A DNA stretch of 64,000 nt from Monodelphis domestica. Taxonomy: Eukaryota; Chordata; Mammalia; Didelphimorphia; Didelphidae. The position numbers and the translations under genes are program-made. Shown piece after piece: positions 35,591 through 49,400 of this stretch. Below the pieces are notes generated by a model. The model did no database searches, was not told where the DNA came from, and saw nothing but the letters and a program-made list of their open reading frames with translations. The stretch spans positions 33,803,351 to 33,867,350 of the forward strand of contig NC_077230.1 of the NCBI RefSeq assembly GCF_027887165.1, written 5' to 3'. Every line of letters begins with the position of its first letter. The first letter of the stretch is position 1.

Positions 35591-35860
35591 TTAACAGAAT
35601 GGGGGCTCTACCTCAGGAGGTAGCATTACAAAAGGTCAGAACTGCCAATTTTGGAGAGGATATATAAAAATTAGCACAATGAGTTGTTCTACCTTTGACA
35701 TGGCATATCCATTTGGGAAAACAATTTGGAATTATAATTTTGAAAAAGTGACTTAAAATGTCTATGCCCTTTGAATATTTTACTCTCAAGCATACATTCC
35801 CAAGAAACAAAAAAACTAAAAAGGTCCCCCTGACATCTAAATATTCATTATACCCTTTAT
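35590..35860 (+). mobile_element. Very old L1 fragment
   Basis: 'gggaaaacaatttggaatta', 'tgtctatgccctttgaatat' and 'acattcccaagaaac' have the order of the L1 ORF2 C-terminal region. Confidence 0.5.
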
Positions 35861-35864
35861 GTTG

Positions 35865-35970
35865 TTGGAGGCAATTAGGGGAAGAAGTGGTTAGCATGCC
35901 GGGCATGGTGTCAGAAGACACAAGTTCAGATCTAGTTTCAATTACTCATATCCTGGGCAAATCGCTTAAA
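35865..35970 (+). repeat. SINE fragment (plus), tRNA head and core
   Basis: 'ggaggcaattagggg', 'gtggttagcatgccgggcat', 'caagttcagatctagtttca' and 'tcctgggcaaatcgcttaaa' are CORE-SINE-like with a degraded B box. Confidence 0.6.
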
Positions 35971-36301
35971 TGTTATATTGTCTGTGTCTTGGTACAAATT
36001 TTGCTCAAATAAACTCGGACAATATAACATTTAAATGAAGTAGCTTCTGGGAATTTTTTAAGGTTTACAATCCTAACCTTATGAAGTAGGTTCTGAGAAT
36101 TTCTAAGGTTTACAGCACTGAGCGGGCAACCTGGACAGAGCTACAAAGACTCCACATATTGCTCTAGCCTTCCAGGAGGTTTTGGCCTCAGGACATATCC
36201 AGTAGAACCCAGCTGAATTTAATCCCATCAAAAGTCTTCAGAGGTCAGGGAAGTCCAAACTCCAAGATCCCTTCCTCACAGACTTCTGGACTTTAATATA
36301 A
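35971..36301. other. Unassigned sequence between SINE and L1
   Basis: It contains a local near-repeat of about 40 bases ('gaagtagcttctgggaattt', near 36037, and 'gaagtaggttctgagaattt', near 36082). I recognise no gene or repeat family. Confidence 0.4.
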
Positions 36302-37565
36302 AGAGGGAAACAATAAGTAAATTAGGTGAACACAGAATAGTATACCTGGTAGACCTTTTGGAAGGGAAAGATTTTAAAACCAAGCAGGACATAGAAAGAG
36401 TCACAAAATATAAAATAAATAATTTTGTCTACATCAAATTAAAAAGTTTTTGTACAAAGAAAACCAATGTAACTAAAATCAGAAGGGTAACAACAAATTG
36501 GGAAACAATCTTCATAAAAACTCTGACAAAGGTTTAATTACTCAAATTTACAAAGAGCTAAATCAATTGCACAAAAAACCAAGCCATTCTCCAATTGATG
36601 AATGGGCAAGGGACATGAACAGGCAGTTCTCAGCCAAAGAAATCAAAACTATTAATAAGCACATGAAAAAGTGTTCTACATCTCTTATAATCAGAGAGAT
36701 GCAAATCAAAACAACTCTGAGGTATCACGTCACACCTAGCTGATTGGCTAACATAACAGCTATGAAAAATAGTGAATGCTGGAGTGGATGTGGCAAAGTA
36801 GGTACACTAATTCATTGCTGGTGGACTTGAGAATTAATCCAACCATTCTGGAGGGCAATTTGGAACTATGCCCAAAGGGCAATAAAAGAATGTCTGCCCT
36901 TTGATCCAGCCATAGCACTACTGGGCTTGTACCCCAAAGAGATAATAAGGAAAAAGACTTGTACAAGAATATTCATAGCTGCACTCTTTGTGGTGGCCAA
37001 AAATTGGAAAATGAAGGGATGCCCTTCAATTGGGGAATGGCTGAACAAATTGTGGTATATGTTGGTGATGGAATACTATTGTGCTAAAAGGAATAATAAA
37101 GTGGAGGAATTCCATAGAGACTGGAACAACCTCCAGGAAGTGATGCAGAAGGAAAGGAGCAGAACCAGGAAAACATTGTACACAGAGACTGATACATTGT
37201 GGTACAATCGAAGGTAATGGACTTCTCCATTAGTGGAGATGCAATGTCCCTGAACAATCTGCAGGGATCTAAAAAACACTATCCACAAGCAGAAGATAAA
37301 CTGTGGGTGTAAAAATACCGATGAAAAGCAACTGCTTGGCTACAGGGGTGGAGCGGATATGACTGAGGAGAGACTCTAAATGAACACTCTAATGCAAATA
37401 CCAACCACATGGAAATTGGTTTGAATCAAGAACACATGTGATACCCAGTGGAATTGCGTGTTGCCTGTGGGAGAGGTGGTGGGAGTGGGGGAGGGAAGAA
37501 AAGAAAATGATCTTTGTTTCCAATGAATAATGTTTGGAAATGACCAAATAAAAATTAAAAAATAA
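36302..37565 (+). mobile_element. L1 fragment, 5'-truncated, with A-rich tail
   Basis: It starts near 'ataagtaaattaggtgaaca' in ORF2 and runs collinear with the young L1 to the ORF2 end ('cattgtggtacaatcgaagg') and the 3'UTR with a G-rich tract (about 37470-37500), ending in A-rich sequence. A few frameshifts are present, so it is of medium age. Confidence 0.9.
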
Positions 37566-38285
37566 ATAAAAATAAAACCCTTTTCTCTCCCTACTCAAGT
37601 TTGGGGGAACTCAAGCTTTGGCATCCTGAGTCCCTTGCTAGTCAAGTTGACTGACCCTGGGTTTGGCCCCTTGGCCACAGTTCAGAAACAGGGCAACAGG
37701 AGCTGAGGTAAAGCCTGACAGAATCAAAATGCCTTTTTTCAGGTTTCTCTTCCCTCAGTCCCTTCAATTGAGAAGTGTTGGGGGGAAATTTCCTGTCACA
37801 AGCAGGAAAAAGTGGGTAACCCTCAGGATAAAGTCTTATTCCACCTTCTCTCTTCAGCTTCTCCCCACTGAAAGACCAATTGCTCTTCTGAAGATAACCT
37901 TCTCTTCCTCAAGATTCCAACCTCCTGCTCCTGGTGCCCCTTCCCCAATGAAGTGATCAGATCCACACACTCTTCAGCCTGGCACTTTTTGTTTAGTGCC
38001 TGCCTCTGTCACAAGATCTAATGTTGGGCATTTTAAGTGAAAAATTCAATTATTTAGTTTTTTATTTAAAATTATTCATCTAGTGTGTCATAGAATGATT
38101 GAAAATATTTCTTTATTCTGAACTTAAGCATTACATAAAGTGAGCATGTCTCAAAGTAGAAAAGTGGTTTGTATATAGAATTAAGAATCTCTACCATATG
38201 GAGCTAGAATTATTTTTATTGGTATATAATACATTCAAAATGTTTCTTTCAAATTTATCCTGTTTCTATGGTTTATAAAAAGGTT
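37566..38285. other. Unassigned, less AT-rich block
   Basis: About 37580-38020 is markedly richer in C and G than its surroundings and not similar to any L1 part I can see. A long open frame (37663-37956) has no known domain. It may be an unrecognised repeat. Confidence 0.35.
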
Positions 38286-40286
38286 AATTCTGGGCTTCCT
38301 TCTGTTATCTTTTATGGAGATCCTAGGTTTTTTTTTATAAGAACCCAATATTTGATCAATTACCCCAAATCTATACCACTGAGTCTCCAATGTCTCTTAG
38401 ACAGTACCATAATGTTTAGATGATCACTGCTTTATAGTACAGTTTAAGATCTGGTACTGGTAGGCTCCCACCATTCACATTTTTCCCCCATTAGTCCCCT
38501 TGATATTCCTTTGTACTTCCAGATGAATTTTGTAATTATTTTTTCGAGTTCAATAAAATAGTTTTTTTGGTAGTTTTATTAATATGGTACTGAAAAAGTA
38601 AATTAATTTTTAGGTAGGAAGTATCATTTTATTATGTTAATTCATCCTAGCCATGAGTCATTGTACTTTCCCAATTATTTAGATCTAGTTTTAATTGTGT
38701 GTTTTGTAATTGGGTTCATATAATTCCTGCTTGTCTTGGCAAGTAGATTGCTAAATATTTTATATTGTCTAGGGCAATTAAAATGAAATTTCTTTTTCTA
38801 AGTCTTGCTGCTGAATTGTTGTTGGAAATATGGCTGGCAGAGGGTTTCTCCCACTCCCATCTTCTGTGCTAGTTTTGTTGATTTCAGAATCTTAGCAGTA
38901 GATAGAAAGCAAACAAGAACAGTTCTAACTTTCAGAAACTGGTTGGGCCTGTGTCTTTGGGCTGAATTGAGAAGAGGCACTGGGAATCAGGACTGGGAAG
39001 CCAACACTCCTCCCACCTCCAACACCAGGAAGGAAGTAACAACCAGGCAGGAATAAGGGCTAGTCACAAGACCCAACTGCCACTCCCAGTTGCCAATTCC
39101 CCCACCAACTATCAGTCTTGTTTCCTTTCCAAATAGCCTTCTTACCCTTCCCCCTAACTTTTTGATTTTAGTCAGTCTCTCTCTTTTCCCCTCCCTAATG
39201 TTACTCCCTTTCCAATGTCCTCCCCTCTTATTTATTCCCCTCTTACTATAGTGCCTTTTAAATGACCCCCCAACCTCTCCCTCTCTTGTGTAGCTCCCCT
39301 CCCCACATGCCCATTTATTATCCTTCTACTTCTCCATAAGAAACAATACAATTCTCTGCCCCAATGGATCTGATTGTTCTCTCTCTGAGTTAATTTCAGT
39401 GTGTATAAGATTTAAGTATTACATGTTGCCAAACTCTTCCATTCTTCCATTGAATTGATCTTCTCCCCCTCCCCCGTGAGCTTCTTTATGAAAAATATAT
39501 TTACCCCATTTTATCTCTTTTCCAATTTCTCTTAGTATTAACCTATGTTTACACCTAGTTTTTTAAATACATTTTGACATATCATCCTATACAGTTTGTC
39601 ACTGTACCCTCTTTCTAGCTAACCTGATGAAAATAACATTTTTTAAGTGTTATCAATATCTTTTCTTATAGAAATACAAATCATTTTTACCTCATTGGGT
39701 CCCTTAAAAAGTTTGGTTTTCTTTCTTTTTTCTTTCTTACCTTTTGGTGATTCTCTTGAGTTCTGTTTTGGGGTATGATATTTTCTGTATAAGTCAGGTC
39801 TTTCCTTTAGGAATGCTTGGAAGTCTTTTTAAAATTAAATTACCAAAATTTCCAGTGCATGACTATAATCAATATTGCTGGGTAGTTGATTCTTGGTTGT
39901 AGACCCAGTTTCTTCATATTCTGTAATATCATATTTTTTGCCTTGCAGTCCATCAGAGTGGATGCAGCCAGTTCCTGTGTTATCCTAACTGTGCATCCAT
40001 GATATCTGAATGGTTTCTTTGTAGCATCTTTTCCTTAATCTGGAAGTTCTTGAACTTGGCTATAACATTCCTTGGTGTTGTCAATTAGCTATTAAATGCA
40101 GCAGGTGGTCTGTGGATTCTTTCAATCTCTACTTTATCCTCTTGTTCAAGAATGCCTGAGCAGTTTTCTTGAATAATTTCCTATAGAATGATATCCAGAC
40201 TTTTTTCTTTGGTCATGATTTTCTGGTAGTCCAATGTTTCTAAAATTGTCTCTTCTGGATCTATTTTTTAGGTCTTTTTTCCCAAC
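38286..40286 (-). mobile_element. Antisense L1 with internal deletion, ending next to module C
   Basis: 38286-38830 follows the young L1 ORF2 in antisense ('ccagatgaattttgtaatta', 'gtcttgctgctgaattgttg'). After an unassigned stretch, about 39060-40286 continues with the inter-ORF spacer and ORF1 ('gggtagttgattcttggttg', 'tggtagtccaatgtttctaa'). The L1 match stops about 20 bases before the first exon of module C. Confidence 0.75.
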
Positions 40287-40306
40287 GATCCCTTTTTCTT
40301 CTGCAG

Positions 40307-40403
40307 AGAACTGGAATTAAAAAATGAAGAGATGGAATTGAAAAGAATAATAGAAGAAGAAGGTCAGAAATATAAAAAAGACCTCAAGGAAATTGATGAA
40401 AGT
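40307..40403 (+). CDS. Module C exon: helical linker
   Basis: It has 97 bases, acceptor TTCTGCAG and donor GTGAGA, one base in and phase 0 out. It encodes [20 protein letters not shown] and [12 protein letters not shown], strongly helical and charged. It is paralogous to 17100-17187. Confidence 0.65.
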
Positions 40404-43400
40404 GTGAGAGTACAGTTCATATATATATATATGAACTGTATCTATGATTAAAAACCCAGTGTCTGGCTCAAATATTTTCCCTCTTCTTTGTGAATAAAAT
40501 CTAAATTCTGTGACTTCCAAACTGAAACCAGAGGGTTCTACGATTAATATCCAGCCTACCTTGAAATAAATCTTATTATATATACATATATGCATATAAA
40601 TCTCATATACTCACAGCTTAGCAAAGGACCAGACACATAAAAAGCATTAATAAAGGTCATTTTTTTCTTTCTATATACACATGACAAGATGTATAAATAT
40701 ATACATACACACATTTATATATGTGTCTCTGTGTGTGTAACTTACATCTATATATACACCTCTATCAAAAAACAGGATACTTTTTTTATCAAACCTCTCC
40801 TAACATCATTCTAACTGCAAATGGTCTGGTCCCTGTAATTTCCCAGTTCTTATGGCACTTTCACTAATTTTGTCTTTGAACATCTTTACTAGTCCATTCT
40901 ACAAAATTATAATCTCCCTGGAGACAGAATCTGTCTTTTCCCTTTCATATACAATACTACACACAGAGAGTGGTTTCATTTTATAATATTAAGAAGGAAG
41001 ACCTACAATGAAGTCCTCCTTCTAATGTCCATCCTGGATGTCTAAACCTCACCAAGTCGGTAACATCTTAGTGCTCTGGGAAACTCTCTGCAACTAGAGA
41101 GCAATGGAAGTGACACTTTCCTTCAAAAAGTTAATTCTTCACTGGGAGATCTTTTTGCCTTTGAATTCTATCCCTAACCTCATCTACTATGTCTATTCCT
41201 ATCCCCTTTCCCTTTCCCATCCCCATTTCGACCTCTATAAGAATGTCTATCCCTATCCCTAACTTCATGTTAATCCTTAAATCTATTTTGATTATTATTC
41301 CCTGACAACCTATTCATGGAATTTGTGTATAAGTATTTTTCATGTATAGTATTAAGGGGTTAATTGGAGAGCAGAGAGGCCAGATAAGTGGCTAGCAGGT
41401 ACAAATGAGTTATTTATGGAATAGTTATGAATGCTGGAGAAAAAAAGGATTGAATAAATTGAAAATAATAGAATTATTATGGTTGCACAAATTTCAGACT
41501 AACAACTTGATAGAGAAACTTAAAAAATACGTGAACATATCTGAAGTGAATATCGGAAATCAGCCTGAGGAGACAGTAAAAGAAGATATAACAACAGGGC
41601 AATTATTGGCCGCAGAGGATATCAGTTTAGGTAAGAGTTTGATTCTTGATTAGGCTGAAAGGAATCAATTAGTGTCAAGAAAAGAGGCAGCAGAGGTTAT
41701 AATGTAAATATGGAATTTTAGCTGATAAACATTCTGTTGGTCTATTAACACAAATATTTTTAATTTTTTAATTGTACAATTTTAATTTTAAATTAAAAAA
41801 TTTTTTAAAATTAAAAAAAATTTAAATGTTACATGGAGAAACAATTTTTGACAAGTTTTTTTTTTTACCATTTTAAAATTCAGATTTGCTACTTACCCTC
41901 CTCCCGCTCCCAGACAAGATGATTAATAGGAGAGAGGAGCATATACCCATACTTTCATGTTATACATACTTCCATATTATTTCTGTCCATAGATGATAGA
42001 AGACACCTATCACTCTTACAATATAAATCTCATGAAGTTTATATTATAGGAGCAGATGTCAGGTTTTGATCTGTCCTTAGCTTCTAAAATTCTGTCTTTG
42101 GCTACAGACACTATTTTCTTCATGTTTTGTATTCTTATAAATTTGACTTGGTTCTCTATATATTTGAGAAATGAGGCTTTAGTCAGATACTTTATATAAC
42201 CCCCCCCATTGGTTGTTTCCTAGATTTGTTGTTTCCTTTCTCATTGGTTTTATTTCAGTAATATCTTTTAAATTTAATTAAATTAAAATACTTTTTAAAA
42301 TTAAGTAAGCCATGATTGATATATTTGATTTTTTTTCACAAAACCAAATTTTTTTCTTATTTGTTAGTTCTATAGTTTTATTTCAATTTATTCATATCTC
42401 CCTTGATTTTCAGGATTTCCAAATTGCCATTTAATTATGGGCTTTTAATTTGTTCTTTTATAGTTTTTTTACTTGCCTAATCAATTAATTGATGTTCTGT
42501 TTCTCTATTTTATTAATATAAGCTATGAGATATGAATTTCCTTCTATGTAGTACTTAGTTACATCCCATAAATTTTGTTTGCATTCCATAAATGTTGTTA
42601 ATGAAATTGTTATTTGTTTCTATGATTTAATCTTTGATCCATTTGCTCTTTAGGAAAAGATTGTTTCTAATTCTAAAAATTAGTTTCTAATTTATTTTTA
42701 GTCTTCTGCATTTTGTGTCACTTTTCTAGCATTCTGGTCTGAAAAGTATGGATTTAATATTTCTGTTTCTATACATTTGGATGTGAGGCTTTTATGACCA
42801 CTTATGTGGTTGATTTTTGTGAAAGTCACACATATTGCTGAGAAAAAGTGCTTTCCTTTCTATTTCCCTTCAGTTTTCTCCAGAGGTCTATCATGTCTGG
42901 GTTTTCTAAAGTTCTCTTTACCTTCTTAACTTCTTTCTTGTTTATTTTCTGGTTGGATTTATCTACTTTTGACAGGGGAAGGTTGAGATATTCCCCACTA
43001 GTAATATTTTTATTTTATTTTTCCTTCTGTAACTTCTTTAATTCTTCCTTTATGAATATGGATGCTATGCCATTTGATGCATAAATGTTTAATAATGATA
43101 TTGTTTTCATTATCTATCAAACCTTTTATCATTATGTACTTTCTTTCCTTATTTCCTTTGATCAGATCAGTCTTTGCTTTTGATTTGTCTGAAATCAGAT
43201 TTGCTATCCTGGCTTTTATTACTTTATTTGAGGCATAGTATATGCTACTCGAGCCTCTTTTATTCTGTGTGTGTTGTCTCCATGTTTTAAATGTGTTTCT
43301 TGTGGGCAGAATAATGTGGTGTTCTGGTTTTTTTAAACAACTCTGCTATCCTTTTCTGTTTCATGTGTAAATTCAGCCCATTCATAAATCCACATAATCA

Positions 43401-46400
43401 TTACTAATTGTGTTTTCATGCATCTTATTTTCCCCGTTTATTTTTCTCTTTCTCTCTTCTTAGCCTTTCCATGTTCATAGATGTTTTGTTATTGACTATC
43501 ACCTCCCCCAATTCAACCCTCCTTTTTTGTTCACCCTCAACCCCTTCTTCTCTCTAACCTCCTACTTCCCTATAGGGTAAGATAAGTTTCTACAGATGAA
43601 TATGGCTGTTATTTCCTTTTTGAGCTAGTTCTGATGAGAGTAAGGTCCAATCAGAGTTAAAGCACATCTCCTCCACTGGATTTGCTGTTTATGTGCCTGT
43701 TAAGGAGAAATAGTTTGCCTCCTTCTAGATCTCCTTTTCTCTCTTCTCCATTTATTCTTCTTTCCCATTCCCTCCCATTTAATATCATCCCATCTTATTT
43801 AGCTTCCTTTCTTTGATGCATACCCCTTTTATTGCTCCAATATTAAGTATTTTAGATACTTTAATCTTATGTATTATTTTCAATATTAAGTATTTTAGAT
43901 TCTTTAGCTTTAGCTTGCCTTTGAAATATTATAGATGTCTTAATTATTTCAATGATCATCTTGCCAGGTATGAATGAACTCAATTCAACTTTCGCAAAAC
44001 TATCAAGTATTATTCCTCTCTTGAGTTTTGAATTTAGTCATCAAATTTTGTTTTCAACTTTTTTGCATGAGAAAATTCCAAATTTCTCTATTTCATTAAA
44101 GAGCAGTTGTTACCTTTTGGAAGTTTAATCTTGGTTTTACTCGGTGTATAATTCTAGGTTGCAGTCCTTTGAATCTTTGCTTTTCAGAATGTCATATTCT
44201 GTGCCTTCCAGTCCTTTAATGTAAAAACTGCTATGTCCTGGAGAATCCTGACTATGGCTCCTCAATATTTAAAATGTTTCCTTCTGGCAGCTTCTACTAC
44301 TTTTTCTGTGGCCTGAGTGTTCTGGAATTTGGTTATAGTAGTACTGGGGTATTTTATTTTGGGTTCTCTTTCAGGAAGAGATTGGTGGATTCTCTCTATT
44401 TCTATTTCCCCCTCTTGTTTGAGGATATCGTAATATTCCCTGAGGACTTCTTAAAATATGAAATTCAGGATTTTCTATTGATCATGGTTTTCAGGTATTC
44501 TGATGATCTTCAGATGATTTCTCCTGGGTCTATTTTCTAGGCTGGTCATATTTACAATTGAAGTATTTCAGACTTTCTTCTATTTTTTTTTTTTAATTTT
44601 GGATTTTGTTTTATTGTTTCTTGCTTATGGTTTCATTAACTTCTATCAGTCCAATTCTAATTTTAAGGAGTTTTCTTCCTTGAGTTCTTGGGTTTCCTTT
44701 TCCACTTGACTGTCTTTTCTTTAAAGGGTTGTTTCCTTCAGGTTCTGTTTTGTTTGTTTTGGTTTGGGATTTGTTTTTTTGTTTTGTTTGTTTGGTTGTT
44801 GTTGTTGTTGTTGTTTGGTCTCTATTCCCATTTGGTGGATTCAATTAATTAGGAAGTTTTTTTCTTCAATGATTTTTTCCCCCAGCTGTTGAGTTTTTCA
44901 ATTAATTCCCTTATATTTTTTAACTTCTTCCAGGGATTCTTTTTAAGATCTAAACTCCTTGCCCACTTTCTTTTGAGGCTTCACATGTTTCCTTTATGGC
45001 ATTGTTGTCCTCTTCTGAGTCCATATATTGATCTTCCTTGTCACTAAAGTACATTTCCCAGGTCAGTTTTTTCTTTTTTTACTTGTTTTTCCATTTTTTT
45101 CTTTCCTTTGTAACCATATTTATCTTTTGAGATCCTTCTCTGTTCCTGGAGTAAAAGGGTATATTGTTCTAAGATTACAGAGTACTCTTCTCTGGTATTT
45201 GGTGTAGGACTAGCTGCCCTTGTTCCTCGTGGTTTGTCTGTCAAGGAGACAGCAGTACTGGCATGTTCTGGGGAGGTTGTCAACTGTTTCATCCAATTAT
45301 ATTTAGCATAATGACTTACCAGTTCCCCCATTGTTTTGTGGGTTAGTCTGGTCCCCACTATGTTGCTTCACTGCCCCTACCAAGTAGCCTGGGTGGAGAA
45401 GGCTCCCTGTTTTGATTTCTACTGCCCCAGGCTTTCCCCCACCACATGTAAGTAAGCAAATTACTTCACTGTATTTCTAGTTCCCCCTTCTTGCATCCCT
45501 GTAACCTCAAGATTCTTTTGCCATTTGAAAGTGGATAGTTCATTGTTAATTCTAGTTCCATCTTTACTCCTTTGGAGTCCCAAGGCTCTGATGTCACATG
45601 AGAGTTTGAAGGTTCCTTACCTTCTCTACCTGTATAGAGTGACCCCAGCTGGGTTCCAAGATCTGCCAGTACTATCAGATTGCTCTCTTCTTGTACCTAC
45701 AGTGAGATGTTGCTCCAGCTTTTCTTTGTTTTGAGGCAATTTGTTTTGTTTTGTTTTTGCATTGAGGAAATGGAGTGCCTTTTCTTCCTACATCTTATCT
45801 TTCAGCATGCAATTTTTGTCTTCATGCAAAATCTGAATAAAAGTGAAGAGGGCAGTTCTAAAGAGAGGAAGCTGCTGAGGTATCTATACACATAAATGCA
45901 CATATACACATATGTACACATATATACATCCATATATACATATCTATATGTCTGTACATGTATGCATGTGTGAACATAGAATGGCTTCCGCATTTTAAAG
46001 ATTTTTTTCATAGACATTGAAAATGTTTTTTTTCACCAAGAACTCCTTGAGAGCAGAGATTGACTTTTTTGTCTTTTTCTGTATCCTTGGTGCTGTACCT
46101 GGAACACTTGAGGCACTTACTAATGATGTTGACTTATTCAAAACCTAGAATTTGTTTTTTTAAGATATATTATCTATAAAAAGAAGAATGTGCATTTTTC
46201 AAAGACTTTCAAGTTTTTGAACTATAACACTCAAGGATGAGATAGAACACTTTATCATCCCTATTACTACAAGAGGAAACTAAGAATCAGAGCTGATGAT
46301 TACCTTTGGCTTATATGCTTCTGTGCCAAGAATAATCCCATGTGTCTTACCACAAAGTTTATATTCTGGCTGATTATAAGTAAATTTTCTGGGAAAAAGA

Positions 46401-49400
46401 AACATATAGACATACACACACACATACATACAAAACACAAATACACATACAAATGGTACCTAGGCTGGTGAAAAAACTGAAGCTAGTGAGTGGGGAAAAG
46501 ATTGCAAAAACAGAAAATTACTCATAAATATATAAATTACCTATCGTTAAGATCAACGCTGCCATACTCTTAAGAGATGTGCATTATACAATGTCACATG
46601 TATCTGATTTCTTTTAATGTAAAATACTCTCTGTAAGGCTTATTATCTTGTTTTATCTTCATGACAACTCTGTGGAGGAGGTTACATAAATATCATTTTC
46701 CAGATTTTATGGAAAACAAAAACAGGAAGATTCTGGAAATAAGACAGTACTTGTTCAAGTACACCCAGCTAGTAAATGGACAAGCCAAGATTCTGTAGAA
46801 AGAATGCATTGTCACTTTAAAGATATATTACAGAATCCAAATTGTAAGAAGGAATGGAATACATTCTCTCCCTAGTTAATCTGTGTCACCCTAAGATTTT
46901 ATTAAGCGTGGGACTCACTCTAATTCCCTACTTAAAATGAATGTGTAAACTCTAGCTTGAGTCTCTAGCTGCCTTTCTAATGAGACTCACCATCACCTTT
47001 GTCAGAGTTATGCAGAAAGTGAGGCAGGTCAAGATTCTTTTGAGAAAAGTGAGGTGGGGGGAGGATTCAGTCTATTTCGCCTTCTGCAGATTTGACTATA
47101 CCATTTACTAGCTGTTTGGAACTTTGAACAACTTACTTAACTACTCATGTTCTTTAAATCTCATATGAAAAGTAGTACTGTGGGAACACCAATCTGACCT
47201 TTTGGTGTACATAGTTTCAAAGGAGAAATGCTTGGAAAAAATATTGGACAAATTAAATAAAGAAGTATTATATATACATTTACATATACATATACATATA
47301 TACATATTCTGAAAAGAATGAGTTCCACATACCAACCAGTGAAGTTTTTTAAAGAACACAGTTCTTTCAGAACAAAAATAACACAATAGAGAAAAGAGAA
47401 ATGGATCCTATTTTGACTCTGGCAAAGGTACAGGTAAATTTAGAACAACGAATGCCCAGGTGCCAAGAAAAGGAAAAGATCATGAAAAAGTGGTTGTAAT
47501 GGAACAGAGAGGATATTATAGAACAGAGATGATGTTATAAGCATCAGTGTTTGATATTAATAAACATTTTAATCACTGACATAGATAAAAAATAGATTCC
47601 ATATGAAATTTGCAAATAACTTATTTTAGCTATAATTTTCCCAAACCTAGTACAATGGAAAAATATATTTTTGAATGTTTTAAATGAATAATATTTTAGA
47701 TATATCTGTATCTATCTCTTTCGATCTATATGACTGTCCATCTAAATTTAACTGTTGGCAAATAAGTTAGAGATGGCTTCCTTTCTTAGCTATAGATGTT
47801 AGACAACCTATATAGATGTTAGACAACCTATCTATATAGAAGGTTCATTAGAAATCACTTTCTTGGGTGTCATCATTTACCTGAATTTGTCTGGTATTGT
47901 GAATATGACAACTTTTGGAGCATCATTGCCATTGCTAACAGTAGGCAATCTGGTTCAGCCTTTTGAGTCTGGGGTGAATGAGTCACAGTGCGAAAGTGGA
48001 TGATGCACTTCAGGGGCTGTTATTTTTTTGGCTGCTGAGTACCATTATTATGGTGATATGTTCAGTTGGTGTTCAGGGAGGGTTAGGACCTCTACTGTGA
48101 GAGCTTGCTGAATGCTTTTCAGGGCTGCTTATTCCCGTTTGGTGTCTACCTCTTTCCCAGGTCTTACCTGTGGCTCCAAGCTATAGTTTTCAGCAGCAGC
48201 CTGTTAAAACTGTCCAGGCAGATGGGTTAAGCTTGGGTTTATGTCTAACTCTAGGCTTGTGAAGACCTCTCCTGCCAGAACAGATGGATGAGGCAAAATT
48301 TGTTTCAGTAGCCATGAAGGTGGCTGAAGCAAACACTTTCGAGTGCTTAAAACTTGGACGGCTATTAGAGACACTGACATCATTCAGGTGCATTTTCAGT
48401 CATCCTGACTTTTGTCTTGCCACAGGATTTAGATGACTCTGGAAGAAAGAGTGAGGCTGACAACTCTGGGCAACTCACTTAAATCCAATTCACATATAAG
48501 TTAAGATATTACCCTGTGATGTCACTGGTATTCTTTGAAATGAAGGATCACCACCACCACCACCAATTGATGGAACATATTTTTTATTGACTGAATCATC
48601 CTTTTATCTTCTTAAATCTAGCTTTGTTTTAAACTGCCCTTGCAGCTGGCTAATATTTTCTTATAGATTCCAAATGATCAGTGTTTCAGAAGGAAGCTCA
48701 AAAATTATCTATTTAATCCACTCATTTTGTAGGTGAGGAAAATGAAGCCCAGAGAATACATATAGATGACTAGCTCCCCTGCTAAGACTTCAAGTGTCTT
48801 GCCTCTAAATCCAATGCTCTATGTTCTTACCTATGCATGATAATATAGAGGGTCATTAGCAATAGGAAGCAATTAAAGGTTGCTGTTGCCTCTGGTTAAA
48901 CCTAGGAAGAAACTTATACTGTTCTACTCATTGAATTATTCATATTCTTAGATATCACAATTAAAAAAGAACAAGTAGAAGAATTACTAGAACAGGAGAT
49001 CAGCAGTGGCAAACCTGCAATGGGAAAAGCTCCAATGCAGTTTTCCTGGTTTTGGTAAGAGATATGCTTTTTATAAATGGATAACAAAATTCTTAACAGA
49101 CAAAATGATTTATTTTCTGCTGGATTTTACCCCATTGGCTACCATTTTGCAGTGTTTTTCCTTTATATAAAAGAACCTCATTATTTCTATATGGTTTCTC
49201 AGTTGTTCACATCTTCCTCAAATGGACTCTGGCATAGAGGTATCTAACTCACAGCCTATGGAGTGTCCCCAAGAGATCCATTTCTTTTTGAGTTTGATAA
49301 CACCAACATAGAGGAAAAAATATAGGACATAGAGTGTATCTAGGGTCAAATTGGAGCTTTGTCACTTCAACTTGTGTGATTGAGGTTATGTGATTTCTGA

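Larger units (their letters stand above)
40404..48951 (+). other. Module C introns 1-2 with paralogous B-like sequence
   Basis: 40440-41497 and 47750-48950 match introns 6 and 7 of gene B. The middle is L1 and other repeats: an L2 end at about 46040-46130 ('aactccttgagagcagagat'), MIR-like relics at about 46210-46330 and 46640-46800, and TA/CA-type microsatellite at 45885-45965. The rest is unassigned. Confidence 0.6.

Noticed and set aside
35971-36110. CRISPR-like or other short direct repeats
   Set aside because: It is only one local duplication of about 40 bases in a vertebrate repeat-rich region, with no array.
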